Below, in pieces: positions 15,252 to 24,644 of a stretch of DNA of 64,000 nt; position 1 is the first letter of the stretch; each line of letters opens with the position of its first letter. Origin of the DNA: an uncultured Prevotellaceae bacterium. GTDB taxonomy: Bacteria > Bacteroidota > Bacteroidia > Bacteroidales > Bacteroidaceae. The position numbers and the translations under genes are program-made. The notes below the pieces were generated by a model that ran no database searches, was not told the DNA's origin, and saw only the letters and a program-made list of their open reading frames with translations. The stretch lies in assembly GCA_946415365.1 (NCBI GenBank), contig CAMKSE010000009.1, positions 1 to 64,000 on the forward strand. The letters run 5' to 3'.

Positions 15252-17879
15252 ATGAAGAAGAAACTAATGACTACACTGTTGGCCGTTCTGAGCGCCACGA
15301 TGGCAGATGCTCAGACCCTACCCTACCAGAACCATGAACTTCCGGCAGCCCAACGGGCCGACGACCTGCTCGGCCGTCTGACGCTCGAAGAGAAGGTGAG
15401 CCTGATGATGGACACGTCGCCTGCCATCCCGAGGCTGGGCATACCCGTGTTCCACTGGTGGAGCGAGGCTCTGCACGGTGTCGGGCGCAACGGCTACGCG
15501 ACGGTCTTCCCCATCACGATGGCGATGGCCGCCTCTTGGGACGATGCCCTGCTCCACAAGGTGTTTACGGCCGTCAGCGATGAGGCCCGTGTCAAGGCCC
15601 AACAGGCGAAACGCTCGGGCGACATCAAGCGCTATCAAGGTCTTTCCTTCTGGACGCCGAACATCAACATCTTCCGGGACCCCCGCTGGGGACGTGGTCA
15701 GGAGACCTACGGCGAAGACCCTTACCTGACGGCGAAGATGGGCCTGGCCGTCGTTCGCGGCCTGCAGGGAATGTCGTATGACGGCCTCCCTAATTACCCT
15801 ATTCTCCCTAATCACCCTAACACCCCTACCAAATATAAAAAACTCCTCGCCTGCGCCAAGCACTTCGCCGTACACAGCGGTCCGGAGTGGAACCGTCACA
15901 CGTTCAATGTGGAGGATCTGCCCGAACGCGACCTCTGGGAAACCTATCTGCCCGCCTTCAAGGCACTGGTGCAGGAGGGAAAGGTGGCGGAAGTCATGTG
16001 CGCCTACCAGCGCATCGACGGTCAGCCCTGCTGCGCTCAGACACGCTATGAGCAGCAGATCCTGCGCGACGAGTGGGGCTTCGACGGACTCATCACCTCC
16101 GACTGCGGAGCCATCCGCGACTTCCTGCCCCGCTGGCACAATACCGCCAAAGACGGTGCCCAGGCTTCGGCACAGGCCGTGCTGGCAGGCACCGACGTGG
16201 AGTGCGGATCGGAATACAGACATCTGCCGGAGGCCGTCAGGCGCGGCGACATCAAGGAGGCCGACATCGACCGCAGCCTGCGCCGTCTGCTCATAGCCCG
16301 CTTCGAACTGGGCGATCTCGACCCCGACGAGCTGAACCCCTGGACGAAGATACCCGAGAGCGTGGTGGCATCCGACGAGCACAAGGCCCTGGCCGCACAG
16401 ATGGCCCTCAAAAGCATCGTGCTGCTGAAGAACGACGGCGTGCTGCCGCTCTCCAAAGACGCGCGCCTGGTAGTGATGGGCCCCAACGCCAACGACTCGG
16501 TCATGATGTGGGGCAACTACGCAGGCTATCCCACACGGACCATTACCGCCCTCGAAGGCATTACTAAGAAAGCCAGGATGATCGACCCGACGAGCAGCAT
16601 CAGCTACATACAGGGCTGCGGCCTGACACGCAACGAAACCTTCGAGAGCCGTTTCAGCGAGATCAAAGACCCCCTGGGCAATACGGGCATCCAGGCCACC
16701 TACTGGAACAACACCGAGATGGAAGGTGCGCCCGTCACGGTGGTCAACCTCAAACAGCCGCTGAAGCTGAGCAACGGCGGCAACACGGTCTTTGCCCCGG
16801 GCGTCAGCCTCGAGCATTTCTCGGCCCGCTATGACGGCACCCTCGTCCCTTCCCACGACGAGACCATTATCTTCACCATCAGCGGCGACGACAAGCTGCG
16901 CCTCATCGTCAATGCCGACACCCTGGTGAACCTGTGGAACGTGCGGCAGCGCATACAGAGCGGCAAGAAAGAGCTGACCGTGAAGGCAGGTGAGCACTAT
17001 CGCATCCAGATCGACTACGTACAAGAGGCAGGCTTTGCGGCTCTGGCCTTCGACGCGCAGCACCGTGTAGCCCCCACCAACGAGGAACTGCTCGCCCAGA
17101 TCGGCCCTGCTGAGACCGTCGTCTTCGTGGGCGGCATCTCACCCAGCCTCGAAGGCGAGGAGATGAGAGTCAGCGAGCCCGGCTTCCGAGGCGGCGACCG
17201 CACCAGCATCGAACTGCCCCAGGCACAGCGCGACCTGCTGCGGATGCTCCACGAGGCGGGAAAGACGGTCGTCTTCGTCAACTGCTCCGGCTCCGCGATG
17301 GCCCTTGCGCCCGAACTCGAGACGTGCGACGCCATCCTGCAGTGGTGGTACGGCGGCGAGCTCGGTGGTGCAGCCTTGGCCGAGATACTCTTCGGCGACA
17401 AGAACCCGAGCGGCAAACTGCCCATCACCTTCTACAAGAGCACCGACGATCTGCCCGACTTCCTCGACTACTCGATGCGTAACCGTACCTACCGCTACTA
17501 TACCGGCGAGGCGCTGTTCCCGTTCGGCTACGGCCTGAGTTACACGCAGTTCGAGATCGGCAAGCCCAAGTACAAGAAAGGGCAGGTCAGCGTGAGTGTG
17601 AAAAACGTCGGGCCCAGATACGGTCAGGAAACGGTGCAGGTGTATATCCGCAACCTCAACGATCCCGACGGTCCGTTGAAGAGTCTGCGCGCCTACAAGC
17701 AGGTATCTCTTGGCCCGGGCCGCTCAGAGACCGTCACCATCGACCTGCCCCGCGAGCGCTTCGAGGGCTGGGACGTCAGCACGAACACCATGCGGGTCGT
17801 CCCCGGCCGGTATGAGCTGATGGTCGGTTCGTCGAGCGCCGACGCAGACCTCAGGAAGATTACGGTCGCCATCAAGTGA
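15252..17879 (+). CDS. GH3 beta-glucosidase/xylosidase with PA14-like insert
   Basis: NIFRDPRWGRGQETYGEDPYLT, DGLITSDCGAI, FPFGYGLSYTQF; ATG set to 15252 (MKKKLMTTLLAVLSATMADA). Confidence 0.92.
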   Translation: MKKKLMTTLLAVLSATMADAQTLPYQNHELPAAQRADDLLGRLTLEEKVSLMMDTSPAIPRLGIPVFHWWSEALHGVGRNGYATVFPITMAMAASWDDALLHKVFTAVSDEARVKAQQAKRSGDIKRYQGLSFWTPNINIFRDPRWGRGQETYGEDPYLTAKMGLAVVRGLQGMSYDGLPNYPILPNHPNTPTKYKKLLACAKHFAVHSGPEWNRHTFNVEDLPERDLWETYLPAFKALVQEGKVAEVMCAYQRIDGQPCCAQTRYEQQILRDEWGFDGLITSDCGAIRDFLPRWHNTAKDGAQASAQAVLAGTDVECGSEYRHLPEAVRRGDIKEADIDRSLRRLLIARFELGDLDPDELNPWTKIPESVVASDEHKALAAQMALKSIVLLKNDGVLPLSKDARLVVMGPNANDSVMMWGNYAGYPTRTITALEGITKKARMIDPTSSISYIQGCGLTRNETFESRFSEIKDPLGNTGIQATYWNNTEMEGAPVTVVNLKQPLKLSNGGNTVFAPGVSLEHFSARYDGTLVPSHDETIIFTISGDDKLRLIVNADTLVNLWNVRQRIQSGKKELTVKAGEHYRIQIDYVQEAGFAALAFDAQHRVAPTNEELLAQIGPAETVVFVGGISPSLEGEEMRVSEPGFRGGDRTSIELPQAQRDLLRMLHEAGKTVVFVNCSGSAMALAPELETCDAILQWWYGGELGGAALAEILFGDKNPSGKLPITFYKSTDDLPDFLDYSMRNRTYRYYTGEALFPFGYGLSYTQFEIGKPKYKKGQVSVSVKNVGPRYGQETVQVYIRNLNDPDGPLKSLRAYKQVSLGPGRSETVTIDLPRERFEGWDVSTNTMRVVPGRYELMVGSSSADADLRKITVAIK

Positions 17880-17957
17880 CATACGGTCTTGTGACAGATG
17901 ACAGATGACAGTTTTTATAAGAGAGGCCTATCGTCTGAGTCACATCATAAAACAAAG

Positions 17958-17990
17958 AATCGGGACCCGCAAGGATCCCGATTTCTTTTC
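17958..17990. terminator. Intrinsic terminator between convergent GH3 and GH57 genes
   Basis: AATCGGGA...TCCCGATT plus T-rich tail. Confidence 0.6.
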
Positions 17991-17992
17991 GC

Positions 17993-19363
17993 TTACTTCT
18001 TTTCAGCGGGTTTCTTTGCCGCCGGCTTCTTGGCAGCTGGTTTCTTTTCTGCCTTGGGCTTCGCTCCTTCGAGTTTCTCAAGACGAGCCTTCAGACGGGT
18101 AATCTCCTTGTCCTTCATCTCAATCTCGTCGCCCTGATTCTTGATGGTGGTGAGAAGGCTCTCCAGCTCATCGTTGTCGATATCGAGCGGATAGAGGGCG
18201 TTAACCCTGTTGATGAAGTCGCCGAGGATGTTCATATAGTTGGTGAAGGCATCGAACGGTCCGCTGTAGATACCACGGTCGAGACCAACGTTCGAAGGCT
18301 TCGTGGTCATGAAGCGGAAGTTGTTGGAGGCCTGCAGATAGTCCCAGTCCTGATTGATGCGCGGATCGTCGGCGATGCGCAGACGGTCGGCCACGGAGTA
18401 GAGCTTGTTGAAGGCCTCGTGCTGCATGGCGTTACCGAGCCAGCAGCTCACGTCGCGCTCCTCATCGACCCACGAGAGGGTGTCGGGCACATCGAGCTGG
18501 CTGACGCTCTTGCAGGCCTTGCAGATCTCGGTAGGCGTCATGAAGTTGATGCCCTTCTCCTTGGCGCAGGCGGGCAGCGCGTGGATGAATTCGAGGATGT
18601 TCGACGACAGCGGCTGGGCGATGCCGAGGGCGGAGAGCTCCATGAAGATGTTGATGATCTGCTCCTCCTCAGGGAAGCGTGCGATGCGGTCGATGTAGGC
18701 ATCAGCAAAGAGGGGATAGCCGTCCCACTCGGAGTTGTTGAAGCGCAGGGAGATATCATCGGAGAGCTCGATGTCGCGGAGCAACAGCTTCAGGTTCGGC
18801 GCCTGGTTGCAGTGATAGACATAGTGGGGCGACTTCCAGCCGAGCACGTGCTTGGCACCCTCGGTGAGCATACCCTTGAAGCCCATGGCGGCAATCTGGG
18901 CACCGATGTCGTCGCTGTAGATGAGCGATGAGTTACGGGCTACGGTGGGTTTCTTGCCGAAGAGCTCCTCGATCTTGGCAGCCTGCTTCTTCACGTCGAG
19001 GGCGAAGGTCTCAGGATTGGCCAGCGAGGAGAGTCCGTGACTGTAAGGCTCTGCGAGGAACTCCACGCAGCCGGTCTCGTTCATCTGCTGCAGTTTCTCG
19101 ATGACCTGCGGAGCATGCATCTCCAGCTGTTCGATACCCGTTCCCGACAGCGAGAAGGCCACCTTGAAGTACTTGCCGTTCTCGTTAATCATGTCGTGGA
19201 GGGTGTTCAGAGCCGGCATATAGGAGCGCTCGGCGATGTCGGTGATGCTACGCTCGTTCTCGTAGTCATCATAGTAATAATGGTCGGTACCGATGTCGAA
19301 GAAACGGTAACGCTTCAGATGAATAATCTGATGTATCTCGAAATATAAACAAATCGTTTTCAT
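17993..19363 (-). CDS. GH57 family alpha-amylase-like protein with Lys/Ala-rich tail
   Basis: MKTICLYFEIHQIIHLKRYRFFDIG, GCVEFLAEPYSHGLSSL; tail KKPAAKKPAAKKPAEKK. Confidence 0.88.
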   Translation of the reverse strand: MKTICLYFEIHQIIHLKRYRFFDIGTDHYYYDDYENERSITDIAERSYMPALNTLHDMINENGKYFKVAFSLSGTGIEQLEMHAPQVIEKLQQMNETGCVEFLAEPYSHGLSSLANPETFALDVKKQAAKIEELFGKKPTVARNSSLIYSDDIGAQIAAMGFKGMLTEGAKHVLGWKSPHYVYHCNQAPNLKLLLRDIELSDDISLRFNNSEWDGYPLFADAYIDRIARFPEEEQIINIFMELSALGIAQPLSSNILEFIHALPACAKEKGINFMTPTEICKACKSVSQLDVPDTLSWVDEERDVSCWLGNAMQHEAFNKLYSVADRLRIADDPRINQDWDYLQASNNFRFMTTKPSNVGLDRGIYSGPFDAFTNYMNILGDFINRVNALYPLDIDNDELESLLTTIKNQGDEIEMKDKEITRLKARLEKLEGAKPKAEKKPAAKKPAAKKPAEKK

Positions 19364-19399
19364 ATTCTTTACTTTTTTACCTTTTTACTTTTTTACCTT

Positions 19400-20671
19400 T
19401 TATTGTTCCCAACCGAGGGTTCGGCGATAGAGAGTACGAATCCATGCACCCACTTTCTCCCATGTGATCTGATCGACCTCGCGCTTGCCTTCATCCTTGA
19501 GGTACTGGAAGAGCGACTCGTTGTGGCAGATGGAGTAGATGGCGTCGGCCAAGGCGTGGATGTCCCAATAGTCAACCTTGATACAGTTGTCGAGAATCTC
19601 AGCACAGCCTGACTGCTTGGAGATGATCGAAGGCGTGCCGCACTGCATGGCCTCCAGGGGCGAGATGCCGAACGGCTCTGACACAGAGGGCATCACATAG
19701 ACATCGGAGGCTTTCAGGCACTCGTACACCTGCTTGCCGCGCATGAAGCCGGGGAAGTGGAAGCGGTCGGCGATGCCGCGCTCTGCTGCCAGTTGGATCA
19801 TCGCATCCATCATATCGCCCGAACCCGCCATACAGAAGCGGACGTTGCGCGTGCGGTGGAGCACCATCGTGGCGGCCTCGACGAAGTACTCGGGACCTTT
19901 CTGCATCGTGATACGTCCGAGGAACGTCACCACCTTCTCCTTGCCGGTGTGGTCGGGACGCGGGATGTCCTGATACTCCTGCGGCAGGGGATAGACGGCG
20001 TTGTGGACGGTAAAGCACTTGCGCGGATCCTGATGATACTGATTGATAACCGTCTGACGCGTCAGTTCCGACACGCACATGATACAGTCGGCCCAGTCCA
20101 TACCATTCTTCTCGATCGAATAGACGGTAGGATTCACCTTTCCGCGAGAGCGGTCGAAGTCGGTGGCATGCACATGAATGCAGAGTGGTTTGCCGCTCAC
20201 CTGCTTGGCGTGGATGCCGGCAGGGAAGGTCAGCCAGTCGTGAGCATGAATGATGTCAAACTCCTCAGCACGAGCCACTTGGCCTGCAATGATAGAGTAA
20301 TTGTTTATCTCCTCGTGCAAGTTGCTGGGATAGCCTCCCGCAAACTCCATCGCACCGAGGTCGTTCACGTTCATATAGTTGAAGTCTGCATAGATATGCT
20401 CACGCAACTTGAAGTAGTAGTCAGGGTCCATGATGTTGCCCACACGGTTCTTGACGTAATCGTAGTCAACATCGCGGAAGGCGATAGGCACAGCGTTCAT
20501 GGCGACGATGCGACAGGCGTGCTGGCTCTCATCACCAAAGGGGTGAGGCAGGCAGAGCGTGATATCCAGATCGCCCTGGGCCTTCAGACCCTCAGATATT
20601 CCATAGTTAGCGGTAGCAAGACCACCGAAGACATGAGGAGGATACTCCCATCCAAACATTAATACTTTCAT
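19400..20671 (-). CDS. GT4 glycosyltransferase / glycogen synthase-like
   Basis: MFGWEYPPHVFGGLATANYG, IIHAHDWLTFPAG, SEPFGISPLEAMQCGTPSI. Confidence 0.88.
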   Translation of the reverse strand: MKVLMFGWEYPPHVFGGLATANYGISEGLKAQGDLDITLCLPHPFGDESQHACRIVAMNAVPIAFRDVDYDYVKNRVGNIMDPDYYFKLREHIYADFNYMNVNDLGAMEFAGGYPSNLHEEINNYSIIAGQVARAEEFDIIHAHDWLTFPAGIHAKQVSGKPLCIHVHATDFDRSRGKVNPTVYSIEKNGMDWADCIMCVSELTRQTVINQYHQDPRKCFTVHNAVYPLPQEYQDIPRPDHTGKEKVVTFLGRITMQKGPEYFVEAATMVLHRTRNVRFCMAGSGDMMDAMIQLAAERGIADRFHFPGFMRGKQVYECLKASDVYVMPSVSEPFGISPLEAMQCGTPSIISKQSGCAEILDNCIKVDYWDIHALADAIYSICHNESLFQYLKDEGKREVDQITWEKVGAWIRTLYRRTLGWEQ

Positions 20672-20683
20672 AGTCGTCCCTCC

Positions 20684-22663
20684 TTATTTTTGATATGAAT
20701 ACTTATCCATCAGTTTCAGCGTACGCAAGATCTCTGCCACATTCATGGCAAACGACATCGCACCACGTCCATGGAACGGCGGGTTACCGTCGAAGAGTTC
20801 TGAGATTGTACCGAGAGCGTGGTAGTCCATCTCGTCCTCATAGCCTACGAGCTGACGCTCGATGAAGCTGAGACGTGAACGCTTATAGAGTTTCAGGCAG
20901 GCCTCCATGTAGAAACCACCGAGCCAAGGCCAGGCTGTTCCCTGATGGTAGGCGTAGTCGCGCTGTGTCTGCGGACCGACGTAGATGGGATTGTAGCCGC
21001 CACTCTTCGGCGAGAGTGAACGGAGTCCCTTCGGTGTGAGCAGCTCGCGGGTGCAGATATCCACAACACTCTTCATCTGCTGCTGAGAGAGCGGCGAGTA
21101 GTCGAGTGCTACGGCGAAGATCATGTTCGGACGAACGCTCCAATCCATCATGTTACCATCCACATAATCAAGCAGATAGCCGTATTCGTTAACGAACGTC
21201 TCCACAAACGACTGCTTCACCTTCGCAGCCAGTTCCTCGAGATGGGCGACAGTTTTCTCGTCCTTCTGGTCGGCAGCGAGCGCAGCACAGAACTTCAAGG
21301 CATTGTACCAGAGTGCGTTGAACTCTACGATGTAACCACTGCGCGGCACGACAGGACGACCGTTGGCCGTGGAGTTCATCCACGTCACAGCCTTGTCGCG
21401 ACCGTTGGAATAAAGCAGTCCGTTCTCATCAAGGCGGAGATTCGGGTGACCGCCCTTCTCGATATATTTTACGATATCCTTCACCAGCTTACCGTATTTC
21501 TTAAAGCCGGCCTCTACGCCAACCTCCTTCGCGTATTGCTGGATGGCCCAGATAGCCCAGAGGGGCACATCGGGCTGTTCGATCTCATATATCTTCACAG
21601 ACAGGGGCTTGCCGTCCATAAACTCGCGGAGTCCCTTCTCGGCGGTCCTCATCACCAGCTCAAAATAGTCGACCTCGCCGATGGCTAGCGTCAGGCCAGG
21701 CGCAGCAATGAACGTGTCGCGGGCACGGGCCTTGAACCAAGGATAACCTGCCAGCAGATAACGCTCGTCCTTCTTGTCAATCTTCTCCATAGTGCCACTG
21801 CGGCGATCGCGGAAGTGGAACTGGTGGGCAGCCGTCACCAAGCAATGATAGAAGTTGTCGCGGGGCACGCGGTCGGCCACCTCCTCATCAAACAACTTCT
21901 TCAGCGAAGAGGTCTTGATCTGAGATGTAGAGCCCGAGAAGATAATGCTCTCGCCTTTCTTGATAGACATCTCGAAATAGCCGGGCACGTAGAGGTCCTC
22001 GTTGGAGGCGTAGCCGCGCTCCTGCTCCTTCGGATACTCCACCCCACGATACCAGTCGGGCTGGAAGATAAACTCATTCTTCTTCGAGAACTGCATGTAG
22101 AGGTCGGGATAGCCGGCATACATACAGGTCTTGATACCGTTGTCCACCTGACTGTACTCACGGCTGGCAGTAGCGTTCTCGTGCGTAAACTGGCGCACCG
22201 AGCGGAAGGCCAGGAACGGACGGAACCTCAAGGTAGTGGCCGAGTGAGCTTCCTCCAGCGTATAGCGGATCAGGATACGGTCCTCATAATGCTGGAAGAT
22301 CACTTCCTTCTTCAACACGACACCACCCACGCGATAGGTCGTCGTAGGTACTTTGGTAGCATCAAACTCACGAATGTACTTGTGTCCGTTAGGACTGAAA
22401 TTGTTGCCCTGATACTTGTGGAGACCCAAGTTGAATTCCGCTCCGTGCTGGATGACCGTACAATCGAGCGATGACAAGAGCACATGGTTCTCGTCGTCTA
22501 ATTCAGGTACGGGGACAACCAGCAGACCATGATACTTGCGCGTGTTACAGTCTACGAGCGTAGAACTGCTGTATGCACCAGAACGATTGGTCCGGAGAAA
22601 TTCACGACGGAGACTCTCCTGAAGGTTAGTCATCACGGCTTTCTCTAATCGTAAATAACTCAT
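20684..22663 (-). CDS. Amylo-alpha-1,6-glucosidase / glycogen debranching enzyme
   Basis: REFLRTNRSGAYSSSTLVDCNTRKYHGLLV; GYPWFKARARDTFIAAPGL; YAYHQGTAWPWLGGFY. Confidence 0.9.
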   Translation of the reverse strand: MSYLRLEKAVMTNLQESLRREFLRTNRSGAYSSSTLVDCNTRKYHGLLVVPVPELDDENHVLLSSLDCTVIQHGAEFNLGLHKYQGNNFSPNGHKYIREFDATKVPTTTYRVGGVVLKKEVIFQHYEDRILIRYTLEEAHSATTLRFRPFLAFRSVRQFTHENATASREYSQVDNGIKTCMYAGYPDLYMQFSKKNEFIFQPDWYRGVEYPKEQERGYASNEDLYVPGYFEMSIKKGESIIFSGSTSQIKTSSLKKLFDEEVADRVPRDNFYHCLVTAAHQFHFRDRRSGTMEKIDKKDERYLLAGYPWFKARARDTFIAAPGLTLAIGEVDYFELVMRTAEKGLREFMDGKPLSVKIYEIEQPDVPLWAIWAIQQYAKEVGVEAGFKKYGKLVKDIVKYIEKGGHPNLRLDENGLLYSNGRDKAVTWMNSTANGRPVVPRSGYIVEFNALWYNALKFCAALAADQKDEKTVAHLEELAAKVKQSFVETFVNEYGYLLDYVDGNMMDWSVRPNMIFAVALDYSPLSQQQMKSVVDICTRELLTPKGLRSLSPKSGGYNPIYVGPQTQRDYAYHQGTAWPWLGGFYMEACLKLYKRSRLSFIERQLVGYEDEMDYHALGTISELFDGNPPFHGRGAMSFAMNVAEILRTLKLMDKYSYQK

Positions 22664-22785
22664 AGTTCCTCTTTAGGTTTGTATTTCACTTAATAGTTTT
22701 CACTTTCAATTTCCAAAAGTAAGCATTTTTTGTCAACAAACAAAAGAAAAGAGTTGTTTTTTAACCTTTTTTACTTTTTGGACTT

Positions 22786-23718
22786 TCATGCCGGGATGAG
22801 GAAGTTGATGACCTCCTGTTCCACATTCACGCGATAAGGTCCTACAGGTGTCTTCATCAGACGTCCGTCGACACCCACCATCGCCCGCTTGGCATAATTG
22901 ATTTCCACCTCCTGAGTACGGAAGGGATGTACGCTGCGGTGATTCAGGAAACGGCCTGTCACGAGCAGCCAGATGCCCTCTATCAGCTGCACCACCTCGG
23001 GATGATAGACCACACTGACGTCGAGCATGCCGTTATAGGGCACAGCGTTGGGTGTCTGTCCGTAGCCCGGTCCGCTGCCGATACAGACGGTCATCACCTT
23101 GCGCTCGATGACGTCGCTGTTGATCTTCAGCTTCATCTTGTACTCCATACGATGGAAGAGCATGACGAAGAGTGAGGAGACAAACGATAATGTGCGCGAA
23201 CCGAACATACGGCGCGTCTGACGACGCAGGTTCATGATGTCGGCCGTCATACCGATGTTCACACAGTTCAGGAAATAGCGGTGACACTTATCACCCTTGG
23301 CATTCGTATAGCGCACACAACCGAGGTCAATCTTGCGCACACGGTGTTTCTGCAACCAATCGATAGTCTGCTCGATGTTGTCCTCGTCGAACTCCCAGAA
23401 ACGGGCGAAGTCGTTCATCACGCCGTTAGGGATAACACCCAGGGAGATACTCTCACGCACTTCCTTCTCCTCCATCATCAGACAGTTCACCGCATCGTTG
23501 AGGGCGGAGTCTCCACCCACGATGACGATGGTCTTATAGCCGTTGGAGATCATCATCCGCATCAGGCGCTCCACACTGTCAGCCGTCTCGCTCTGCACGA
23601 AATCGTATTCCACACCGCGCTCGTCGAGCACCTTCTGTATCTTCTCCCAGCGCTTACGCTTGTTGCTTATACCGGTCTTCGGGCAATACACAATGCCCCA
23701 TTTTGTTTCTACTGCCAT
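22786..23718 (-). CDS. Diacylglycerol/lipid kinase family protein
   Basis: IVIVGGDSALNDAVNCLM, LGVIPNGVMNDFARFW. Confidence 0.85.
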   Translation of the reverse strand: MAVETKWGIVYCPKTGISNKRKRWEKIQKVLDERGVEYDFVQSETADSVERLMRMMISNGYKTIVIVGGDSALNDAVNCLMMEEKEVRESISLGVIPNGVMNDFARFWEFDEDNIEQTIDWLQKHRVRKIDLGCVRYTNAKGDKCHRYFLNCVNIGMTADIMNLRRQTRRMFGSRTLSFVSSLFVMLFHRMEYKMKLKINSDVIERKVMTVCIGSGPGYGQTPNAVPYNGMLDVSVVYHPEVVQLIEGIWLLVTGRFLNHRSVHPFRTQEVEINYAKRAMVGVDGRLMKTPVGPYRVNVEQEVINFLIPA

Positions 23719-24644
23719 AATTCTATGATTCTATTTATCTTATCCTCCATGGGGAGGGTTGCGTCAATCCAGTTGATCTTGAAGCCTCGGCGCTCCATAC
23801 CCCGGAACCACGTCATCTGCCGTTTGGCAAACTGGTGGATGGCTATCTCGATGCGCGTGAACATCTCGTCATAGGAGGTCTGGCCCTTCAGGTATTCCGT
23901 CACGAACTTATACTCCAGCCCATAATAGATGAGGTCTTCGGCCGGGATGCCCTCATCGAGCAAGGCCTGCACCTCTTCCACCATCCCTTCTTCCAGACGG
24001 GCCTTCAGTCGGCGGGTGATTTTCTCGCGGCGCAGCTCACGGTCGATGTCGATACCGATGATCAGACTGTCCACCGGCGGAAGTTCCCGTCGGGGCGTCG
24101 GGTGCTCCAGGTTGTAGGTCTCGATCTCGATGGCCCGGATGGCCCGCTGACAGGAGTCCACATCGGTGGTGTTGTGCATATTGGAGCCGGTCCTCGTCTT
24201 CAGATCCGTCAGCATCTGGGTCAGTTCTTCGAGCGACTTCCCCTCGAGGCTGTCGCGGAGCGGCTGATTCTGTGGCACAGGTGAGAGATGATAGCCCTTC
24301 AGTACGGCCTCGATATAGAGTCCTGTTCCGCCACAGAGGATAGGCACCGCTCCCCTACTCCGGATCTGCTGGTAGACATCGAAGAAGTCCTGCTGATATT
24401 CAAAGAGATTGTACTTCGTACCCGGTTCCCGGATGTCTATCAGATGATAGGGTATCACAAGAGAACCATCCCTCTGTGATACCGTGTAGTCAGCCAGGTC
24501 CTTACCGGTGCCGATATCCATCCTACGATACACTTGCCGCGAATCAGCGGAAATCACCTCTCCACCAATCTCCGCAGCCAGTCTCGCTGCCACAGGCGTC
24601 TTACCTGAGGCCGTAGGACCTAATATCGTAATCATCTTATGCAT
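23709..24644 (-). CDS. miaA: tRNA dimethylallyltransferase
   Basis: MITILGPTASGKTPVAARLA, VISADSRQVYRRMDIGTGK, IPYHLID; start at 24644 or 24635. Confidence 0.93.
   Translation of the reverse strand: MHKMITILGPTASGKTPVAARLAAEIGGEVISADSRQVYRRMDIGTGKDLADYTVSQRDGSLVIPYHLIDIREPGTKYNLFEYQQDFFDVYQQIRSRGAVPILCGGTGLYIEAVLKGYHLSPVPQNQPLRDSLEGKSLEELTQMLTDLKTRTGSNMHNTTDVDSCQRAIRAIEIETYNLEHPTPRRELPPVDSLIIGIDIDRELRREKITRRLKARLEEGMVEEVQALLDEGIPAEDLIYYGLEYKFVTEYLKGQTSYDEMFTRIEIAIHQFAKRQMTWFRGMERRGFKINWIDATLPMEDKINRIIELWQ
24451..24483 (-). repeat. Single REP-like palindrome inside miaA
   Basis: GGTATCACAAGAGAACCATCCCTCTGTGATACC, read in frame as VSQRDGSLVIP. Confidence 0.75.

Noticed and set aside
15318-17063. 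581-aa minus-strand ORF
   Set aside because: Antisense to the clear GH3 gene; no recognisable motifs
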